A stretch of 64,000 nt of DNA from Rapana venosa. Taxonomy: Eukaryota > Mollusca > Gastropoda > Neogastropoda > Muricidae. Below, piece after piece: positions 9,188 through 21,214 of this stretch (positions within the stretch are counted from its first letter, which is position 1; every line of letters starts with the position of its first letter). Below the pieces are notes generated by a model. It was not told where the DNA came from, did not search any database, and saw nothing but the letters and a program-made list of their open reading frames with translations. A program made the translations under genes and the position numbers. The stretch covers positions 7,335,585 to 7,399,584 of the forward strand of contig CM054145.1 of NCBI GenBank assembly GCA_028751875.1, given 5' to 3'.

Positions 9188-11054
9188 TCAGTCCTAGGAA
9201 AGTGCAATGGATCAGAATTTTTTCTTTCTGATCATGACTTCTTGATGAAAAAGAAAGAAAAAAGAGTTCTGTAACAGGAGCACTGAAGGCTTGGGGAGCT
9301 GGGAGGGAGATATCGTCATTGTCGGTGTTTTATTTATTGATTATGGAACCATAAGCCAGGCTCCTTACTACCGCAGTGGTCACAGTAATGCCACTTAAGG
9401 TATAGGAGACCCCCCAAAAAAATAGCAGAAATTATTTTATTTACAAAATAATAAAACAATAAAGAGACCAATGAAAAAGTTGTATCAGCTTTTTTGTTTA
9501 CTACCATGGATTTTGCATTATAGCACTGTCAATTTTCTGTTTTAAACTCACAACACACACACACACACACATATCAGGGGTGGAGGGAGCTGCGCTTCCC
9601 TACTTTTTATCGTGAAACTATAACCAAGACCAGATTTTACAACTTGAAAAATTACATTCAGCCGCAAATCTAATTCCCATCTCTGATTGGTCAAAAAGAG
9701 AGGCCATGATTTTTCATTGCAGTGAAAAAGAGTTATTCCACCTTGACCCCAGCTGCGGGGCTATTTGTAAATCAGCCAGGCTAGACAGTGCTAGTCGTTG
9801 AAAACTCAGCCATGTTGTCTCATTGTGCACTGACAACAAAAATGTTTTTGCATATGGATGGCTCTTGGTCTTTGGTTCTACAAATGGTAAGTACTAAGCA
9901 CGTCTAGAGTTGGCAGTGTAGACAATAATTAAGTGACATTGCTACTTCAATCTTCATGTACTCTGGATCCAAGGGCTTTACAATATTGGCAGGCAGTTTT
10001 GACCTGGTAAAGACTCGGATTGAGTAACATTTAACCTCGGTTTTTGGTTGAAATGTTTGTGAATTTCAAAAGCACAAACGTGTGGACCCAGCCCTACAAA
10101 CATTGTTAGAGCTTGAAGGTAAAAGTAACTGTATTGGGATGTTACAAAACCACAAAATTAATTCGAATGTTGGTAGTATATTTTAAAAAAACAATTTTTC
10201 AAAAAATATAAAAACCTGTTTGTTATAACTAGAAGGGATATTGTATTGAAAAACATCATTCAAAAGTATACTTAATCCCCAACTAGTTTTGCTTTCCAGG
10301 CTGAGCCATGTTGACGTACCCAAGAAATCTAGAAGATATTAAGAAGACAGGCCTACCTATTTGTACTATTTTTCACCAGAGAAATTTTACGTGTGTCAGT
10401 TTATTGTTCCATTTTTGTGTTGGTGAGATTAAAAGAGACAGATGGAATGAATTTGAACTGGTAAAACTGAAAGGGGAAATATTTATTCTAAATATATGTA
10501 GGGGGAGAACTATGTATTGAGCTTGGTGAAATGATGAGCAGATAGCCAAAAGTACCCTGTCTTAGGGCATTGTGGAGTAGAGACAAAGTATTTACTTTTT
10601 GTTTGTTTCAAGGATAATAACTGTGCATGTGCTTTTTGTTTTCCAGTCCCCATGTGCATGCGATTTTGTAGTCCATCCCCAGCAGTACACAATGGTCTTA
10701 TCTAAAGGACTTTTGGGAGAGTAGAGTCAGCAGTAATATTAACATCCAAAGAAAACCCCGTGAACGGGCAACGCGATGAGAGCAATGTTGACAACGCTCT
10801 AACCACCAATTGTCCCATCCCCTTAAGAACCAGGCCTCAGTATCAAACCATTAATAATGGAGATTGTAAAAACCCTCCATAGCAGCAGCTAGATTGTAAA
10901 AACCCTCCATAGCAGCAGCTCAATGACTCCTAGGAGAATTAAAGGGGAAAAGGGACATGCTTTTAAACAACATTTCTACTTTTATCAGGTACTGGCCAAC
11001 ATCATTGACGACCACATGAACGCTGGAGATGTTGGGGTTATGGTACTGAGGTAG
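8683..11054 (+). CDS. Possible C-terminal two exons of an unrecognised gene
   Basis: Exon-like 8683-8836 (acceptor TTTTTGTTCAG, donor GTGGGT) has 51 sense codons, including KMYRDFMAEDSESFKSSV. Exon-like 10989-11054 (acceptor TTTTATCAG) reads VLANIIDDHMNAGDVG, then VMVLR and TAG. The phases agree (phase 0), giving NSQ-VLAN across the junction. Composition is protein-like and not repeat-like. I do not recognise the family, no upstream exon was found, and the intron contains microsatellites. This may be a real gene end or two fortuitous open islands. Confidence 0.3.
9034..9187. repeat. (GT)n/(GC)n tract, then T-run and G-run
   Basis: GT and GC dinucleotides at 9034-9090, a T25 run from 9142 and about 21 G from 9167. 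The two GT-rich segments (8860s and 9034) share the flank GGTTACCAAACGAAATTAAC, so a ~200-bp stretch is duplicated here. Confidence 0.85.
9560..9890 (+). other. Exon-like island with inverted CCAAT box and GTAAGT donor
   Basis: An ATTGGTC at about 9688 precedes an ATG-containing open stretch (9811-9888) that ends at a strong donor, GTAAGT. The best acceptor downstream is near 10298 (GCTTTCCAG), but joining them gives only a very short frame. It could be a promoter plus first exon of a small or noncoding transcript. Confidence 0.2.
10607..10820 (-). repeat. SINE A, reversed, degraded
   Basis: Contains CCAGTCCCCATGTGCATGCG, GTACACAATGG and, towards the right, a reversed head near AACCACCAATTGTCCCATCC. 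Confidence 0.65.
10862..10921. repeat. 30-bp perfect tandem duplication
   Basis: The unit beginning AGATTGTAAAAACCCTCCAT and ending AGCAGCAGCT occurs twice in succession without change. Confidence 0.95.
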
Positions 11055-11289
11055 AGGCATGGACTGTTCATGTGATCATCGGTCAACTGACTGCTTTGTA
11101 AGGCCCTGTGGATGAATATTGAAATGTTCAGAATGGGATGTATGCTTTGTAAGGCTGCATCAGTTTTCCTGTTCATCAGAGTTCTGTGTTCAATATATAA
11201 TTATTGAGTAAACCACCACGTCAGTCATCTTCAAGCGATCATTGGTCACCAGAGTACAGATTGCATTTACTCCCTTGCTTCCAAAATAA

Positions 11290-12250
11290 GGGATAAAAAT
11301 TTGAAATGGTAAAATGAGATAAAATGAAGTATAGTAAAATAGATTAAAATACCAAACTTAAATCCCAAACCCAATACACTTTTCTTTAAAGTTGAATTAA
11401 ACCTAAATCATGTTCTAGACCAAAACTTAATCTAAAACTTCAAAAAAAACAACTAAAACCAGACAAAATGAAATAAAAGCTTAAAACCAAGACATAAAAG
11501 TAAAAAACTTAAATAAAAACCTAAAACCAAAACATAACAAAAACTAAATCATAAAGCCAAAACAAAAAGTGAAAATCTAAAACCAAAACATAAACAGTAA
11601 ACACTAAAACCAAAACAAAAAAGTAAAACCTTTAAACCAAAACAAAACTTAAAACCAAAACAAAACTTAAAATCTAAAAACCACAAAACAAAAACTTAAA
11701 AACCTAAAACCAAAACAAAACTTAAAACCAAAACAAAACTTAAAATCTAAAACCAAAACAAAACTTAAAACCTAAAACCAAAACAAAACTTAACAAAAAA
11801 CTAACTAAAACCAAACAAAACTTAAAACTAACCTAAACAACACAAAATTAAAACCAAAAAAGTAAAACCTTAAACCAAACCACAAAAAACAACTAAAACC
11901 TAAAACCAAAACAAAAAAGTAAAACCTTTAAACCAAAACAAAAAGCAAAAACTAAAATCTATAACCAAATCCCCCCCCCCCTCCCAAAAAAGGTAAAAAC
12001 TTAAAACCTAAAATAAAAACAAAAAGTACATCCTAAAACCAAAACAAAAAGCAAAACCAAAACAAGTAAAAACTAAAACCAAAACATAAAAAGTTAAATA
12101 TAAAAACTAAAAACCAAACATACAAAATCTAAAACCTAAAGCCAAAACATAAAAGGTAAAAACTTTTTTAAAAACATAAAAAGTAAAAACTTGGACCTAA
12201 AACCAAAATATAAAAAGCAGAAAGTTAATTCTTACACTAAATCTCAGAAT
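11290..12250. repeat. A/C-rich minisatellite (AAAACCAAAACAAAACTTAA type)
   Basis: About 950 bases of imperfect repeats built from AAAACC, AAAACA and CTTAAAA words, period roughly 20-30, almost no G. No open frames of note. The array is interrupted by a C-run near 11970. Confidence 0.88.
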
Positions 12251-13835
12251 TAAATCTTACATCTAAGTAACTAAATTAAACTAGCTATAGCACCAAAAGA
12301 TAAGACAAGAAAAAGTAAATAAAAGAATAGGTAAACATAAAACAGTAAAAGAATAAGAAAATAGAAGCATTGAGTATAGAACACAGAAAAACTATTTGCT
12401 GGTTAACAAAGGGAGCAATCTTGGTGACCATGATCGTAGAAAATCGCATACCAAGCACAAACAAAACGGCGAGTAGGAATAGTGACTCCATGATAGGGTT
12501 TATGTGGTAGTTCCTCTTCACACTGATAGGTTTGAACAGTCTCTCTGAACTGGAAGGCTAAAAAGGATGGTGTCAGCTACTTTGCCCTTCCCACCTTTCC
12601 ATAGAGGTCTCCTTTATGCCATTCATTCCACAGTGGTCCTGACATGGTGGTTAGTCATCCTGTTGATCATGGAAGAGTTTATTGCTGAGTGTCTTCAGTA
12701 TTGTAACAGTCACCCAGTCTGCTCCACCAAGATCTAATAGAGGTAAGTGCAGTAGCTATAGAGAACTGTACAATTGCAGTTGAACTTTGTTGAACTGATT
12801 TTGATAGACTATATAATAATTATGTGAAGAAAATTGTCATTATCATAAAGTGCTATTATTTTGCATTTGAGATTTTTAAAAGATAAAAGAGCCTGCAATT
12901 TGTGTGTTATGTGTGGAAATGGCAGTAGCTATATTTAGAATACTGGCATGGTTTTGTGAAACTTTTTTTTTTTTAACTTTGAATCAAGAGCAATCTGTTG
13001 TATTTCCAAACATTTGTGTTGTAAACTTGTTTTACCCCATATTCAGTCACAGAAAAAAATGTAATAAAGAAATTTTGAATATATTTGTTTTGAGAGTGTG
13101 TGCAGCCTCAAACTTAATTTGTTTTTCTTTTTTTCACTCGATTCCAACAGGATGAAGAAAATGTTCAGATTAGGAACATTATTTTTTGCTTGTGTCAAGA
13201 TGAGCATTCTTTGGAGTGTCAGTTTTTGTGTAAAAACTCAGTGCATTCAAGTTATGTTAGCAAAATGTCACAGTTCAAGGAAACGAATTGATCTACCCTA
13301 CTGTGGTGATATCACATGGACCATTTTAGTAGATGGAATCCCCAGCATTCTTCGAGCTAAGCACATTCAAATTAAAGGAAATTAGTGGATCTGTCATTTC
13401 GAGGTGCAATCAAATAGTTGTCATATTAAATAAAACTCTCAGCATTCCCAGTGAAACTGATTGCCCTTTCTGCTTGCAGGAGTAATCCAGAACACAGGAG
13501 ACTGTATGTTTATTCTGGGTGACCCCCCAGGATGTCAAGCTGGGGGAACGACCAGCAACAAAAACCGAGCACACAGAATGGGAACTCTGTAATAATTCGT
13601 ATCACAGACTACATTTGCTGTGGAGAGGTATCGGCCATAGTTATTTTTTTCCCTTGAGATTGATGGTGTTGAATATTTGAAAGGATGAGGTGGTGTTGAG
13701 TTTAAACTTGCAGCAAATGTTATTGATTGGAGTTGAAGAAATGAAATCAAGGTGACTGGCCTGATGTGGCCTTTGTGGTTGATGAGGCTATAAACTTGAA
13801 ATGGAATCAAATGATTCATGCCTATTTGTTTTTTT
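12251..13835. other. AT-rich region, no gene confirmed
   Basis: A GAG/GTAAGT donor-like site lies at about 12740 and a CTTGCAG acceptor-like site at about 13480, but flanking frames are short or stop early. Nothing is recognised. Confidence 0.5.
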
Positions 13836-13839
13836 TTAC

Positions 13840-14240
13840 TTCTAGTTTATTCTCACTTCTAATTCCAGTTGATTTGAATTTTTAGATCTAGTTATTTAAT
13901 GTTTAATTCTAGCCTATTCTCGGTTCTTAATTCTAGTAAAGTTTCCACATCCAGTTCAATTTTTACTTACAGTCTATTCTCAGTTCTTAATTCCAGTTGA
14001 TTAAAGCCTTACATCCAGTTGATTATTCAGATTTTACTTCTAGTCTATTCTCAGTTCTCAATTCTACTTGATTTAAATTCTTACATGCAGTTAAATTATT
14101 CAATTTTTATGTCTAGTCTACTTTCAGTTCTCAGTTCTACGTGACTTAAATTTTTATGTCAGTTAATTCATCTTTTTTTTTTATTGTGTCCACTTTGTTC
14201 TTATTCACAGTTGACTTGAATTTTATATCCATTTAATTCT
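13840..14240. repeat. T-rich tandem repeat, period about 60-70
   Basis: The phrase CTATTCTCAGTTCTTAATTC recurs near 13914, 13974, 14044 and 14118 with similar spacers ending in ATCCAGTT; about five imperfect units. Confidence 0.75.
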
Positions 14241-14346
14241 TTAAATTTGGTAATATCAATAAATTTCAGATTCACATCTGCAGTATCCTAGATATGTCTT
14301 ATTCATTGCTTTCTTTTGATATCGAGGTTATTTTCTGTTGTTACAG

Positions 14347-14458
14347 TGTTGCAGATGTGCAGCTGTTACACCAGCAATGTGACGCTGAAGAGATGGGGCA
14401 GAAGTCCAGCCTTGCAGTGGAAGCCAAGCATCGTCAGGCACAGCCGTGCAGTATATCG
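14347..14458 (+). other. Exon-like open segment, unrecognised
   Basis: It follows TTCTGTTGTTACAG and precedes GTATGA. Two plus frames are open (one reads VADVQLLHQQCDAEEMG), so a coding frame cannot be chosen. No family is recognised. Confidence 0.2.
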
Positions 14459-14504
14459 GTATGAACAGAGAAAACCTGGGTGAGACATGAATGCCTCTAC
14501 ATTA

Positions 14505-14855
14505 ATAATATAATAATAATAATAATAATAATAATAGTAATAATAATAATAATGTATGGAATTTATATAGCGCTGAATCTTGTAAAGCAACAAATCAAAG
14601 CGCTCAGATGACTTTTTTTTTTAAAATATCGAGGACAATGGAATAAGCACCCACGTGCCCTTCCCTCACATCCAGTCCCCGTGTGCATGCGGCCCCGCCG
14701 TAAACCCCGTCATCCGTTCTCACCGGCACACAACGCCCCTCCCCTCCCCGAAAAGCGCAACAGGACTCAACGTGTGCGCAAGATGCTCCGCATGCGTTCG
14801 CACACACGGGGCTTCGATTCATAGTCTCATCCGAAGGACATGCTGTCTGAGCGTT
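14505..14855 (-). repeat. SINE A with LINE-like tail E
   Basis: On the minus strand, the family-A body (14855 to 14622) runs straight into module E: an AGCGCTATATAAATTCC-type end followed by (TTA)n at 14505-14560. It differs from copies ending in AATAAA. Confidence 0.8.
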
Positions 14856-15047
14856 CCTAGATGAAGAAGAAGATATCAAATGAAGTAAGGTGGTGTTCCA
14901 TAACATTAACTTGTTTTTGCAGGCCATATAGCCCATAGGAACAAGTGAAATATGTACTCTTTAAAGGTCCCAGTAGGGATTCATTTTTCACCATCCCCTT
15001 GCCTGGTATATAAAGAAACGTTTCATAATTAAGCAGTGTGTATTGCA

Positions 15048-15671
15048 TCTAATAATAATAATAATAATAATAAAAAGGAACTTATATAGCGCTATATCTT
15101 GCAAAGACAAAGCGCATGCATTCGACCTAATCTTACACAGTCATACAACCAGTGACAAATAATCAATAGTACAAACAGATATTACAGAGATGGTACGCTG
15201 CAGACCAAATCTATGAAATAAAATTGCAATAGTCAAATGCTTTTCAAAAGCACACACACACAGGTCATATACTTTAGCAGGGTGATAGGACATGGGTTAG
15301 TGAAGGGTGGGATAGTTCTGATATGAGACAGGAGGGGGGAAATCTTAGGTTTGAAATAAATATGTCTTGGGGCTTGATTTAAAAGTGTCATAGCTAGGCT
15401 TCTGCGAAGAGAGAGAGGGTCCAGGTCGATGGACCCAAAATAAAGAGCGGCGGCCAACAGTAGATTGGTTGAATCTAGGTATTCGTAGGCACAAGGTATC
15501 TGCAGCAGAGCGGAGGGAACGTGAAGGAGTGTACAGGTTAAGACATTCACAGAGGTAGGAGGGTGCAGTTTTGTGGAGACATTTGTAACAGAGGGTACTC
15601 ATCTTATATTCTACTCTCTGTGGCACAGGCAGCCAGTGGAGAGATCGCAAGAGGGGGGTAATGTGCTCCGA
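15048..15671 (-). mobile_element. LINE 3' end: RT C-terminus, 3' UTR and (TTA)n tail
   Basis: The minus strand reads LRSLHWLPVPQRVEYKM, YKCLHKTAPSYLCECL and YTPSRSLRSAADTL, the conserved C-terminal region of a large LINE group. Then comes a UTR with TATAGCGCTATATAAGTTCC and a (TTA)n tail at 15048-15073. The element is 5' truncated. Its 3' end is the likely source of module E. Confidence 0.85.
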
Positions 15672-15696
15672 TTTTTTCTACAAGAATAAAGTCATA

Positions 15697-15885
15697 GTAA
15701 TAATAATAATAATAATGTATGGAATTTATATAGCGCTGAATCTTATAAAGTAGCATAGTCATCTGGCTGCCAAAAAATTGAAAGGTAGATTATAATGTGT
15801 GTATAAGGCAATGGCAAATTCTTTTATTTCGAGGATAATGAATAAGCACCCATGTGATTTTTTTACATCGAGTCCCCACCAAGGA
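15697..15885 (-). repeat. SINE A fragment with E tail
   Basis: (TAA)n plus GGAATTTATATAGCGCTGAA at 15697-15745, followed by a reversed SINE A end (TTTCGAGGATAATGAATAAG) at 15826. Same A-to-E order on the minus strand as at 14.5 kb. Confidence 0.65.
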
Positions 15886-17560
15886 GTCAGTCTTAAGACT
15901 GATAATATGAACTTTACCAGACACATAAAGTAGCACAGCAAAGAAAAACTAATGGAACAAAGTGTATGTGCACAAACGATCACACATAAATTTCAACACA
16001 TACATAAACAGAGCACTTGATTTTTGCCTAAGCGCTCTCTCCTCCCTCCCTTCTCCCCCCCCCCCCCCCCCCCTTCCCCAGTCACTTAGTGACTACTTGC
16101 ACTACATCTTGATATTCATATTTAATCCAGGTAGCTAAATATTTTAGGAAACGGTAATCAGATGTCTGGACATGGTCCTGTAGTTAACCATGAGGTGATC
16201 AATAACTTCATTTAATACAATCTTGGTAGCTGAAATACTATGCATATTCCTCATTTGAACGGTTTTTGTTGAGTGGGGGGTTGATCTGCTGAATTTGTTT
16301 TAAAAAGTCATTCAGTATCAAGTCTTACATTCTTTCGTTTTTTAATATAACTTCCAAACCACAATTTTTAAAATTTTTGTGATATCCTTTCTGCTTATTT
16401 TAGAATAAGTCGCATCATTTTGAAAGTGCTATGAAGACAACTTGATATAGGTCTAGAATGTCTTTTTTTTTTTTTAATCCTATCTATCAGATCTAACCTG
16501 TGACTTAAGTAAACGTAAGAAAGGAAAAATTTGTGCATTTTCTGTAAAAATCTTCAACGTGTGTACTGTTTTTTTTTGTTGACCTATGATTTGAGTAAGA
16601 CGGGTAACATTGGTGATTTTCAGTTAAGATCTTCATAATGTGTAATGTTACCAGTGCTAATTTTTATATACAAAACAAGGGAAAGCCTGATGCTTTGAAA
16701 ACTTATCAAAACATAATCTAAAACTTGATGACTGTACTTTAATTCAGTTTATTCTTTTTATTAGGATTAGCAATTTAAAAAAAGTTCTGGTTCTGCTTTA
16801 TAGATGAAAGTGTAAAAAGCTGCAAAAATGTCCACTTTGGGACAAGGCAGTTGAAAACTGACAAACAGGGTCATTGACAGTAGGAAGTAACAGGGGGAAT
16901 GAACAGTAGGAACTTTTCTTTCTTCTGCCATGATATCTGTTTCCTTTTTGAACCAGCTGTTATGAAATGGAAAAAAAATCATGATAAAATGAAGACGTAA
17001 ACATCTAAAAAAAATGTTGTGGGGTCATTTTGTATAAAGTCTTGGCTATTTTAAACAGATGAATAGCACGTTTGTAAACTCCCTTTAATTACGTTTTTGG
17101 GAAGCTTTCAGTAGAAGCTATAAATGTTTTGGGAGGAGGGGGGTGTTTGTGTGTGTGGGGAGGGTTGGTTTTGTTTTGCTGCTCATCTTTGTGTGTGCAC
17201 TTGTCCGGCTATTCCCTTACCACTCGCTGTGAGCCCTCCATCACTGCCACACCCAGGTTCTTCATGTCGTTATTCTCAAGGCCAGGAGTCCACAGGATGT
17301 TTGACCTTAGGCCTGCATAAAGCCACCGGCTAAAATACATATAAAACATGCTGGCCTGTTGTGTTGAAAAGACATGGATTCTGGGATAAGTTCTGTCCCT
17401 GCATCAGTCAGGTCTTAAGTCATTTGTAATTTTTCTGTAACTTTCCTTGTATTTTCGTTACTGATAAGGTTATAGGTTTTCTCATTTTTAAAAAATCGGA
17501 TAAATTCTGTTTTAGGGCATTTATATCTTATTTATATTGCTTTCTTTCTTTTTTTCCAGA
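15886..17560. other. AT-rich, no gene seen
   Basis: C-run at 16055-16073. A short GC-richer patch at 17200-17330 has no recognised frame. A CAG acceptor-like site after TTTCTTTTTTTCC lies at 17560. Confidence 0.55.
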
Positions 17561-17659
17561 AGGCAAACAACATGGACTCAGTGGCTCCTCATCACACTCT
17601 AGAAAGAGCATCACCACCACCATCAGCTTCATCAGTCATACCAGCAAGTGGAGCTGAAG

Positions 17660-18935
17660 ATTGTCTGTGACAGATGAAAGAAAACCACCAGTGGAAGAAG
17701 TCATCATAGAGTATGCTGTGTCTGTGACAGATGAAAGAAAACCACCAGTGGAAGAAGTCATCATAGAGTATGCTGTGTCTGTGACAGATGAAAACCACCA
17801 GTGGAAAAAGTCATCATAGAGTATGCTGTGTCTGTGACAGATGAAAGAAAACCACCAGTGGAAGAAGTCATCATAGAGTATGCTGTGTCTGTGACAGATG
17901 AAAACCACCAGTGGAAAAAGTCATCATAGAGTATGCTGTGTCTGTGACAGATGAAAGAAAACCACCAGTGGAAGAAGTCATCATAGAGTATGCTGTGTCT
18001 GTGACAGGTGAAAACCACCAGTGGAAAAAGTCATCATAGAGTATGCTGTGTCTGTGACAGATGGAAGAAGTCATCATAGAGTATGCTGTGTCTGTGACAG
18101 ATGAAAACCACCAGTGGAAAAAGTCATCATAGAGTATGCTGTGTCTGTGACAGATGAAAGAAAACCACCAGTGGAAAAAGTCGTCATAGAGTATGCTATT
18201 GTGACAGATGAAAACGACCAGTGGAAGAAATCGTCATAGAGTATGCTGTGTCTGTGACAGATGAAAACCACCAGTGGAAAAAGTCATCATAGAGTATGCT
18301 GTGTCTGTGACAGATGAAAGAAAACCACCAGTGGAAGAAGTCATAGAGTATGCTGTGTCTGTGACAGATGAAAACCACCAGTGGAAGAAGTCATCAGAGA
18401 GTGGGCGGTGACAGTTTTGGAAACCACCAGGGAAAGAATTTCATATGATTGCTGTGTCTGTGACAGATAAAACCACCTGGAAAAGTATTATAGATATGCT
18501 GTGTCTGTGACAGATAAGAAAACCACCAGTGGAAGAAGTCAGAGTATGCTGGGTCTGACAGATGAAAGAAAACCACCAGTGGAAGAAGTCATAGAGTATG
18601 CTGTGTCTGACAGATGAAAGAAAACCACCAGTGAAAGAAGTCGTCATAGAGTATGCTGTGTCTGTGACAGATGAAAGAAACCACCAGTGGAATTTCATCA
18701 TAGAGTATGCTGTGTCTGTGACAGATGAAAAAAACCCCAGTGGAAAAGCATCATAAGTATGCGTGTCGTGACAGTTTGAAAGAAAACCACAGTGGAAGAA
18801 TTCATAGAGTATGCTGTTTGACAGATGAAAGAAAACCACATGAAAAAAATAAGTCTTATAGAGTTGCTGTGTCTGTGACAGATGAAAGAAAACCCCAGTG
18901 GAAAAAGTCATTATAGAGTATGCTGGATCCCGCTG
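17660..18935. repeat. Minisatellite of alternating 57-bp and 53-bp units
   Basis: The unit begins GTGACAGATGAAAGAAAACC and ends GAGTATGCTGTGTCT (57 bp). A second form lacks four bases (GATGAAAACCACC), giving 53 bp. From 17660 to 18060 the forms run 57,57,53,57,53,57,53, then a short 40-bp unit. Units right of about 18400 are increasingly eroded. The minus-strand frames through it are repeat artefacts. Confidence 0.95.
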
Positions 18936-21214
18936 CCAGAGAGCACCATGGAACAGATGTTCATCCCACAAGTTTATGAGAAAGGATTGCTGACTCAACA
19001 AAAGATTTGTCATATCTTCATTGACTTCACAATCTTAGAACACCCTCTGTTGTATAAAATACACCTTCAGAAAGAAATTAGAACTTCAAGAAAGTCATCT
19101 AGCATGTAGATGAGGTAAATTCACTTGTAGCCATTCAGAAACCAAGCAGGCAATCAAAAAGTTTGCCCCAAGAGAACTTGATGCAGTTTTCTAACGGCTA
19201 CACTAAACTATTCCTATCCCTTTGATTTATTCCGACTATGCCTATCCCTTTAATTTATCCTGTCTATGCCTATCCTAGATGATGCCCTGCAAAAGAGGAG
19301 ACACGTTCTTGTGAAAGACTTTAGGGCTTGACCATTCTCCATCTTTTCATCTATGTTCATAGACTTGGGTGAAAGACCCTGTATATGTAGGGTGTGACCA
19401 GCCCCCACCTTTACACAGTGTGTTCATAGACTCAGGTGAGACCATCACCTTTACACAGTCACCAGCCCCCACTTTTGCATAGTAAAATAATGTAAAATCA
19501 ATTTTTGATGTAGTTTTGATCTCGCATAAACTGCTTTCAGGGGTATTAACTTTGACGGAAAGTGCAAAGTATTATTGACTTTAAAGAACACACATCAATG
19601 ACTAATCAAAGCAAACTTATGCATATTCTCTGTCTTCATTGCTGCAGTTCTTTATCACTGTGGCAATGTTGTGATAATCGGATCTAGTCATTTTTGTTCT
19701 AAGCCACCAAAGTTGTTCATTTCAAAAGAAGAGATAAAACTTGCATGAAACAGCATTACTGATAGACTTTCTTCAACAAATATAATTTTGTAATCAGATA
19801 CCTAGGTCATGACAAAACATCTGCTGTTGCAAGCCAGGAATTTTGTAATTAAATAACAAAATTTGGGAATTGCCATTTCTTTTCCAGGGTTGGAAAATTT
19901 TGCTTGAAAAAGCCGTCTCCATTTTTTTTCCTGGGTTGGAAAATTTTGCTTTAAAAAAGCCTTACCAATTTGTTTCTTGAGTTTAAAAATTTTGCTTCAA
20001 AAAAGATAATTTTTTCCTAAGTTGAAAAATTTTGCTTTGCAAAAGCCTTTTTTTTCATGAGTTGGAAAATTTTGCTTCGAGAAAGCTTTATCAGGTTTTT
20101 TTTTGGTGATATTAGATTTTATAGATGTCAACACACGGTATATCTTTTTAAAAAGTTTGCCCAACTAGTTGCTAGTTGTTTTTGTTGCTGTCAGAAATGC
20201 CACTGTAAAATTGATAGACGTTTTTTTTATGGTAAATTTATTTCTCGCTTTTCAGAGTTATCCTCTCATCAAATGAAGATATTCTGAACACAAACCACAA
20301 GTTGATGTACATCACGTCTTGCCATGCAGAGAGAATAATTGTTATAATCCTTTTTTCTAGGGAGAGAATCTCATTTTTACAGTGGAGTGTATTTTGTTAA
20401 ACATCAAACGGATGTCTCACCCAACAGTCAGCTTACAATGTTTTGGTCAGTGGGAAAGAATTATTTTTTGTAATCAACCATATACCATTTTGTTAAACAT
20501 CAAAAAGGTGTCTAACCCAACAGTTAGCTTGCTATTTTTGTCGGTGTTGTCTTCTGTTCATAGACAGTTATTCCAATTGAGATATATTACGGTTATCTTT
20601 TTTTTAACATTAATATTAGTTCCTTAATTTCTTCCTGAACAATATTACTTGATGTTCATCACACCCCAAAATGGGCAAAAGGGGAGACATTCTTTTTTGT
20701 TCAAATGATTATTTGAAAAATTACCTGGTTCATGTTGTAATGAAGATGGGCAATAGTTGGTTATTTGCAAATGCTATGTAACTTCTAGTGGGGGGGGGGG
20801 TGATTTTTAAGGTGTTTTTTGTTGTGTGATGAGATTTTGGGTGGAAGCATGGGTTTGGGGAGGGGGAGAAGGTAGCAAGTTAGGATTGTAAGTGTTTTAG
20901 GAAGTGTGTGCATGTGATAGGTTCGCACTTGGCTTTTTATATCAGGACAATTCTCAAATGTTGGTAATATTACTGGGTGCATGCAGTGTTGGTCGCTGCA
21001 GTCAATGACACCCATCAGATTGTCCTCCACTATTTGTTCTGGTCTTGGCAGACCCTGCTAACATAGATTCTCATGCCCTAAGAACTCCACAGATGTATTC
21101 TGACTTAATTGCTGCTTTTTTTTTTTTTTTACTTTTGAATTTTTTTATTTGTATAAAGTTACATTTTTATGATATTTTTATTTTAACAAGGCAACAACCC
21201 TGATATGGCCTCTG
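18936..21214. other. AT-rich region with local tandem duplications, no gene seen
   Basis: 19195-19275: CTATGCCTATCC repeated three times. 19365-19480: ACCAGCCCCCACCTTTACAC-type phrase repeated. 19885-20095: five copies of a ~45-55 bp unit containing GGAAAATTTTGCTT. 20390-20545: two copies about 98 bp apart of TTTTGTTAAACATCAAA followed by CCCAACAGT. No coding gene recognised. Confidence 0.7.
21186..21214 (+). repeat. Repeat F copy cut by the assembly gap
   Basis: AACAAGGCAACAACCCTGAT and ATGGCCTCTG match the family-F block seen complete at 46086-46165. The assembly stops inside it. Confidence 0.7.

Noticed and set aside
14366..14593. Tyr-run frame
   Set aside because: Translation of (TAA)n.
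17660..18935. CRISPR array
   Set aside because: Units are contiguous with no unique spacers, and the context is a eukaryotic nuclear genome.
17592..19013. Minus-strand repeat protein (CHRHSILYDDFFHWWF units)
   Set aside because: It is the antisense reading of the 57/53-bp minisatellite; frames change with each 53-bp unit and no start, splice or family evidence exists.
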